DNA from: Amyloporia xantha
Lineage: Eukaryota; Basidiomycota; Agaricomycetes; Polyporales; Adustoporiaceae
DNA length: 64,000 nt
Direction: 5' to 3'
NCBI GenBank assembly: GCA_036971615.1
Contig: JAYKKR010000011.1
Span: forward strand, 744,001 to 808,000
Numbering within the stretch: position 1 is the stretch's first letter; each line of letters begins with the position of its first letter. Under the pieces are notes generated by a model. It was not told where the DNA came from, made no database searches, and was given only the letters and a program-made list of their open reading frames with translations. This document shows, one piece after another, positions 57,612 to 64,000 of the stretch. The translations under genes and the position numbers were made by a program.

Positions 57612-59476
57612 TCACGCCCTATAGCAGCCCTTTTGCGAATGGTTGCCGCCTTCGGCCGCTGGCTGGGGCGGCCTGGGAGGCCAGTATGGATCTGCTCTAT
57701 CCTTAAATCTCTGCGCTGACAGAGATTTCATCTGGGGAACACTCACCTTCGGGCGGCGTCCGGGCTTTTGAGGGGCCTGAGCGTTGATCATATTGTGCTT
57801 GAGCTCCCTGAACTCGGCTGGGCCTACTGTAGTGCTGTAGCCTGCATGCCGAACATCCTCGGCGAGTGTCTGAATGTCCATAATGATCAGCGGAAGCAGT
57901 CTACTGCCAATGGCTACACTCACTCCATAGTCGTATGTGTATTTCCACTCCTCAGGGCGCTGTGCCCGAATTGCTGAATAGACCTTGGACCCTGCCTGTT
58001 GATACACGAAGACTGGGACCCATTTGAAACTCGGCGCCTTTGGAGCATAGGTATCGACTAATTGAGTGGGATCACATGTGTATGGTTGACCTAACATCAG
58101 GCTAAGGAATATATCAATGCATGCATGCGGCCGAGGTGACTCACCAATGATGTGGTCTTCATCGAACAGACCCTCGGCAACAAACTCATTGTACATAGCA
58201 GTAGGAATTCGAACTCTCCACTTGCGGAACACGTGCATATACTGGTTTATGAAATTGTCATCAGATCGATAGTAGAAGGCCATGGGGTTATTGTGGTTAT
58301 GGAACGAAGCAACTCGCTCGCGATATTCAGTCGAGATCCATTGATTCATGTATGAGATTAGGCCAGCCTCGAAACGCGCAAACTTGTGGTCATCATCGCA
58401 GACAATAATTGGGGGCTCGCCTGGAAAGATGCGCAGGAGGTGTAGACAGTCATGGGCAGTATGCCGACCGAACCCATTGAAGACCAGCTGGTTCGCACAC
58501 ATCTCCTCAAGGAGGCTCATGCGGAATGCTTTGCCACGATCATGGAGGATAGTCGTGCGCCACGTTGCAAGAGCTGCGCGTGCCGTCTGTGTCTCATGGT
58601 TCCAGTCTGGCCCATGGTGGTGATCCCAAATGTATCCCCAAGGCTACAAATAGCTGATGTGAGCTAGATAGTGAGAAGAGCATGCACACATACCTCTGAG
58701 CCAGGTTCTAGATCATTGGCAGTCCAGTGGCGGTCAAGACTGACCACATGGATTCGGGCAATCCTGGAATGGTCGGTGAGCACAAAGACGCGATCCTTGC
58801 ATACCACAGCAAACAGAATGGTCATCCCACGCTCATGATCAGGCTCCCGTGAACCGACTTCAACTAGGTCAGGAGGAATCACAAAGAACCGCATTTTCTC
58901 AGCCTTGCCCTGCTCCGGGTTATTGCCCGCGGAGTCCTGGGCTGTAATCCGGTCGAAATCCATGCGGTTAATGCACATGAAACATGCCTCCAAACCCGCG
59001 TTGATACGCACACCATGCTGCAAACAGAGTGGGTATTCGTCTATGCTAGCATGTGGTGCGGACGGACTCACATAGCCTGCAGCAACAAACAACTCCTTGC
59101 CGCGCACCTTAAAGAACACCGCACCAGGAGTGTGAGGGCGGAGCAGGTGTTTGTATGTAACACCGCGGGCAGCGGCGCGCTGCGTGTCATGCATGTTCGC
59201 GGCCCACCCATCGGGGATTGGCTCCAGGGCTTCAACATAACCACGGCACTCAGCAGTACAACTGACCCATGCGCGCCTCTTGGTCCCCACAGCGAATGTG
59301 CGGGAAATATCACCACCGCTCCTGCCAGGAAGTTGGTCACCCTCGGGTTCCTAGGAGTATGCTCAACGATGGAGATCCTCACTCACCAGTCATCTCCTCA
59401 TTCCATGTCTTTCCATAGTCCACCTTCAAGCGGTCACTGCCATACACCCACGCTTCGGTAATTTGCTCCTCAGGCA
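57612..59476 (-). CDS. Unrecognised multi-exon gene, possibly transposon-derived
   Basis: Two long exons link in frame at SE|PWGYIWDHHHGPDW: an upstream one down to about 58692 (with WVSCTAECRGYVEAL, YKHLLRPHTPGAVFFKVRGK and DFDRITAQDSAG) and a downstream one from about 58645 to 57612. The latter contains NQWISTEYRERVASFHNHNN, a poorly fitting internal boundary near 58140-58080, and a basic tail KPGRRPKVSVPQ. A short first exon starting MPEEQITEAWVYGSDRLKVD at 59476 is plausible, but its join to the next exon does not keep frame. No catalytic motif recognised; the histidine-rich DHHHGPDWNH segment stands out. The gene could be real, decayed or part of a mobile element. Confidence 0.5.
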
Positions 59477-59719
59477 TGTGTGTGTCCTGTAACAGTCCGA
59501 GTTCATACACTAACAATCCTTCACACCAGACGGAGATCGGCAAGCCCAGCAGATGAGACTACTGTTGGAGTTGAGATAGCCACAAGAAGTAAGCACAGGG
59601 AGACTACGGCTCGAGGTGTGAGAAGTCGGGGAGCCGGGGGGCTCGAATGGCGAAAGGTACAGGACCAGGATTGCCAGGATGAGGTGGCAAGCATGAACAG
59701 GAGCTTGACGAGCGCCGGG

Positions 59720-59845
59720 GTAAACTGGATTCTCGGGCGAGTTTGGCATGGACAAGCCCAAATATGGCCTTTGCAATTCCTTTTGTCAGCCATTACGGAC
59801 CTGAGAAAATCAAATCCAGAGCGATAGGCCCCCTATTAGGTCTCC
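59720..59845 (-). repeat. Dispersed repeat family R1, copy 3
   Basis: On the minus strand it shares GGCCATATTTGGGC, then CCATGC, then CTCGCCCGAGAATCC with copy 4 over about 45 bp, plus a diverged upstream part. Confidence 0.55.
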
Positions 59846-62800
59846 CAGTTAAATAACTACCTCAATCCACATGGCGCCTAAGTCAATACTCGTTCGGCCA
59901 ATCTTTCTCTGGATGGTGCGTCCCTTGTTGCTCGTATTGTCACTCCTTCGAACATCCCCCATCCATCCTTCATTTGACAGGCACTCGATCGCCAGCCCCG
60001 TCGCGTTTTGCATTTCGCTCGATGGTCCACGTCTAGGTTTTCGTCGATGTCTTTCTTTCCTACACAGTCCTCCGCCTCCACCTCTCCCTGCCAACGCTCA
60101 GTGCCCTCCGCGCGGATGGCCCTCGCACTCACGCATCTGCCCGCCCGTTTCTGATTGCCATTCTTCAGCGGACGGAATCGTTGAGACTGGACAGAGACAC
60201 GTGGTCCAGTATGCGTGGCGCCTGTTCGTGCCAGTTCCTGCATGCGTACCAGGACCATCCTACTGTCCGTCCACTCACAGTCCTGCAGAGGACGATGGCC
60301 CCTAGCTCCTGCTTCACCCACCGCACTCAGCGCCTCCTGAGCGAAGCGTGCTCGTTCAATACATGCACAGTGGCTTTAGACAGAGGCCATACCTGACCTT
60401 TGGCCCAGACATAACATGCGCGAGCACTGAGCCCGTCCAAAGTAAGTCATTAAACATATATATTCCGCTATAGCTTGAACAGAGCTAATTACATTAAGCC
60501 GTTTGGTAGCATGTCTACAGCTCCTCGTCATATTCGGCGTTCCCTAGACGTGCCCGTCCCGTTCCCATCCTTACCCCACCTCTCGCGCGCTCTCCAGCAT
60601 CGTCGGCACCGGTATGCTCTCCGCGTGCGCGTCACCTCGACTGGTGTGGTTTTCCCCACCGTCCGGCGAACAACACAACGCGAGCACGCGACTATCTCGA
60701 GCAGGACGTGTCTCGAGTAGCGAGATCTCGCTATCACGGGTGAGTCGTACACATTCCCTCTCTCTGTCTGTTTAGGGAACGTGCGAGGACTCTCAGACTT
60801 CGCCGAGCTCCCGCTACGCCTCCCCGCCCTCGTCGTCAATTCCTGCGCCGTCCAATCATACACAGTCCTTACATCTTCGTGCCCCCTGTGTGCGAATTCC
60901 CATCACCGTCGATCACGGGCGCGAGCGGATGGACGGACAGACGCTTGGATGCTGATCTGCTCATCCGCGCGAGTCTGCGCAAGTCCTCCCGGCGCAGATT
61001 CGGATGCACCGACGCTCGACGTCCGCGCCTCCTTCTCGACTAGGCGAAGCTACCGGCGAGCTCCACGTGTGCCGTCGCCATGCTACTACGTAGTACATGC
61101 ACAACATAGGACAGCCCCCTCGCTGTCTGTTCCAACACTAGGCTGTGCGTCCTCACGCTTCCTTGCAACTCGACGTACGGGTCGTTCGGACGGCGTCCCT
61201 TCACCCATCGCCCATTAGCTCCGCATATCGAACGGCTCCCGTCGTCGATCACACGGTGCTACATAAACGGCCCGCATGCCCAGTCTAGCTGTAGGCTGTC
61301 GGCTCTTGTCCGCGAGTTCCAGGTGCAGCGTGTACGGCGTGCGGATGGCCCAGCACCTTGGGTCCATGAGCGATCTAGACAGTGCTTGGAGTACGGCGCT
61401 TGGGCGGGCGGGCAGATGGACGTCCGGCATGTACTGTCTCGCTCTCGGACGACGATCGGTCGGAGCATATAGGGGCGAAGGCAATTTCTAATTGCTGAGG
61501 TTTCGGACGTCTCGCGCGCAGAGACATTGTGGGCGCGGACGTCCGCTGCGACGTTATGTACCCATCATGTAATCTACATACATAACAAAGAATAAATCTA
61601 TTCATCAGAATTAGCTGTGGACGATGGGTCTTGTAAGCAGGATCCGAGCTTACCATGCGCCGCTCGTGCCCAAGCGTGAACCATCGCCCCTTGCCGGATG
61701 GGCAACAGGCTCTTGGCACCTGTGCTCGTCCGTCATTCTCGTCCATTCTCGCCCATCACAACGTGGGCGACGATGCATCCGCATCGTCCGCTGCTGCAAA
61801 CACCCTGTTCACGCGCATCTACGGAGCAGGGACGACTCTGGGTCTCTGCCTATATTTTGTGCAAGGAGACTTCAAAGACGCGACACGGCTCCCGTTCGCG
61901 ATCAGAGAGCTACTATCAGCGATGTTGTGCGTACAATAACAACAGCAACATTGAATAAACACGTACCGTACCACGCAACGTGTGCCGACGCCGTTCGATG
62001 CGCATGTGGACGTATTCGGCCCACATATAGTACAGGTCGATCTTCATTACTCCACGCTGAGCGTGCAGAAACAAATATTCGAGAGCGCACGTACCTTCGT
62101 ACACGTCAGGACAATCACTTCCCAACCGATTTGTCGCTCCATGCCAAGATGTGCGGGTCTAAATCGTTCGGATACAATCCGAACGACGACTGGCGCCCCA
62201 TGAAAGTGGGTGCCACGCTGTAGATATTTAGTTCATGTTTCGGACGCACCAGGTTGAGCGGATAGCGTGTTGCGCGAATCAGGAATGGACGCGCGACTCG
62301 ACAGTCTCCTCGGTCGCAGAGGTGCTGCGGAGGTTGAAGGCGAGAATTGAGACGGCGGCAGTCGAATACATGGCACCGCCATTGCACAGGGTACTGCGCC
62401 GCTGTTGGGATGCGCAGCGCGTGGGCGTTGAACAGGCTGGTCTTGGTTCGCTTGACCGTACTCGCCATGCAGACGTTCACAGCTGCGAGAGGACCATAGA
62501 TGGCGCGCGAATAGATGAGCGGAGGCTCGCCGGGGCGGGAACGGGAATGTACGATCATGCGTGGAGGCCCTGGGGAGTAGACGACAGCTGACGGGCGCAC
62601 TGCCCGGGCGAGCGTAGATGCCCAGAAGCCGCCTGAGTGGAGACGGTGCTCGCTGCACGAGAACGACTCCCCTCTGCCGAACGCGAACGCGCTCTCGAGC
62701 TAGAGAAAGGAATATCCGCGGGTGAAGCGCCAGTGTACGAGGTCTCCGCCTATGTTTGAGTTCCTGGCGGTGATATGCTTGAGTGTTCAAGGTTTGGTTG

Positions 62801-63129
62801 TTTTTGTGATCCCACCGTAGATGATTCCGGAGCCTTCGTGGGGGGTAAGCTTGGTCCAGCTAACCAATTTTAATATGCGCACGGAACGTTCACCTTCGTT
62901 GAGACAGGCATGTTATTGCTTTGCTATAGACTAGTGGTCCTCTAAACTTTCGAGATAGAGATTGACAGATGAAGCGAGTGCAGTCCGTCTGATGATCACA
63001 GAGGGCAGTGCATGAGACGTAGAACACAAGAGTGCAGACCAGCCCTGAGGTGGAATAGGAGACACCGTTGAGTGCGAGAGCGTTTGGCGCCAGATTCGAC
63101 CCAAGCGCCCAGGCCAAGCGCTGAAGCAA

Positions 63130-63250
63130 AACGGATTCTCGGGTGAGTATTGCATGAATAAGGCCCCAAATAGCCATTCCAGCGCATTGTTAAGAAAGCT
63201 AAGTCCCTTACAAAATTGAATTTGGGGCCATAAACCCCATATTGGGCGAG
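63130..63250 (-). repeat. Dispersed repeat family R1, copy 4
   Basis: On the minus strand: GCCCAATATGGGGTTTATGG, CAAATTCAATTTTGTAAGGG, then CTCACCCGAGAATCC. It matches copy 2 in the first part and copy 3 in the second. Confidence 0.6.
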
Positions 63251-63540
63251 CCAGGTATTCTGCACGGTACAGCGTCTAACTGGCTCATGTGGCCTCGAGC
63301 TCGCCTCGGCGAGCCATGTAGGCCTGAGCCCGAGAACAATGCATACTACGCCTCGGCATGACATTGTAACCTGTACTATAATAGCCTGCTTGGCATCTAA
63401 CAGTAGTGTAATTAAAGATTACGACGGTAATAATGTGCGTGCACAGGAGACAGAAGATCTTGAAATAATGGTGATTATTAGTTAAAACAGGCCTCACTGG
63501 GACGCAAACTTACCATAGCATGAGGGACGTTCGCCCGTGA

Positions 63541-64000
63541 TTATGCATGCTCCACCATTTGCTCCTCGACTGCCTTGCGTAAGTCCTTCCACTTCGTCAA
63601 AGCCATACGAGCTGCTTTCCATTGTTTCATATCTGTCTGCATACTTGGCTCGCGGGTCGGCACTGGCAGAAGCGGGGCTTGGTTGAACTGATGCATGACT
63701 TCGAGAACCGTCGTCTCATCGGCAGACAGGTTGATACCATCATGACGTCGGTCTAAGACATACTGGTATACCTTCAAATTTTGGTTCACCCAGGTGCGAT
63801 AATTTCTGAATGTCTGGGGGGGGATGTGTGCCCATGTGGCGACGGTGTCTGGCCCAATGGTCAGAGTCCGGTTGTTGTAGATGACTTGAGCAAATTGGGT
63901 CTTGCGTGCGGTGAACACAATACCAATCTGACCGCAGATATGGTGAAGCTCCCGCTCGATGATATGTCTTTTGTATGCAGTGCCATACGCTCCTTCAGCC
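63541..64000 (-). CDS. C-terminal part of an unrecognised protein, continues past the window
   Basis: The minus-strand frame is open to the window edge, reading RHIIERELHHICGQIGIVFT then ARKTQFAQVIYNNRTLTIGP and ending EEQMVEHA at 63541. Charged helical segments (KQWKAARMALTKWKDLRKAV) near the C-terminus. The 5' part lies beyond 64000. I do not recognise the family; the repeat-rich setting allows a mobile-element origin. Confidence 0.5.
   Translation of the reverse strand, partial: AEGAYGTAYKRHIIERELHHICGQIGIVFTARKTQFAQVIYNNRTLTIGPDTVATWAHIPPQTFRNYRTWVNQNLKVYQYVLDRRHDGINLSADETTVLEVMHQFNQAPLLPVPTREPSMQTDMKQWKAARMALTKWKDLRKAVEEQMVEHA

Larger units (their letters stand above)
59477..63540. other. 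Gene-poor repeat-rich block
   Basis: About 4 kb without a recognisable gene. It contains repeat R1 copies 3 and 4. Open frames are dense on both strands, without domain or splice continuity, in G/C-rich sequence. Confidence 0.45.

Overview
The window is genomic DNA of a filamentous basidiomycete, most likely an Agaricomycete and probably a polypore. The evidence is short introns (mostly 47-62 nt) with GT..AG ends, an expanded F-box family, a PAK kinase with PH and CRIB domains, and lipopeptide pheromone precursors ending in CaaX boxes beside a STE3-type receptor. No species is claimed. The central interpretation is that this is a B-type (pheromone/receptor, P/R) mating-type region or its close flank. 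A PAK kinase (CLA4) is often linked to this locus in mushrooms (established knowledge).

Layout. 0.9-2.3 kb: a multi-membrane-segment gene. 3.4-7.6 kb: left arm of a large inverted duplication, holding an F-box gene and a pheromone gene. 9.0-10.9 kb: two more pheromone genes of the same class. 12.7-28.0 kb: conserved core, in order CLA4, a CNOT11-like gene, mitochondrial RSM19, a two-domain FolB gene, a fourth F-box gene and a trehalose-synthase regulatory subunit. 28.5-29.7 kb: a non-autonomous CACTA-like transposon. 30.9-35.0 kb: right arm, the mirror image of the left. 35.0-37.9 kb: a further, direct F-box copy. 38.2-38.5 kb: a broken piece of the membrane-protein gene in mirror orientation. 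39-40.7 kb: two small conserved hypothetical genes. 41.4-44.7 kb: STE3 receptor with two divergent-class pheromone genes. 44.9-64 kb: gene-poor, transposon-rich DNA with a retroposon, a decayed DDE transposase, a large multi-exon gene of unknown function, several diverged repeat families and pieces of unrecognised multi-exon genes.

How the genes fit together. Six pheromone precursors fall into two classes. Four of 36-37 residues share one C-terminal half and end in CTIA. They lie 30 kb or more from the receptor or inside the duplication. Two longer ones (52 and 43 residues, ending CVVA and CVIA) sit next to the receptor. All six appear to carry an intron just after the stop codon. Only one receptor is visible, so receptors for the CTIA class are either outside the window or absent. 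The palindromic arrangement around CLA4-TPS suggests that inverted duplication shaped this locus.

Exon boundaries were worked out by hand from splice signals and frame closure. Homology calls are from memory of family motifs, and no search was run.
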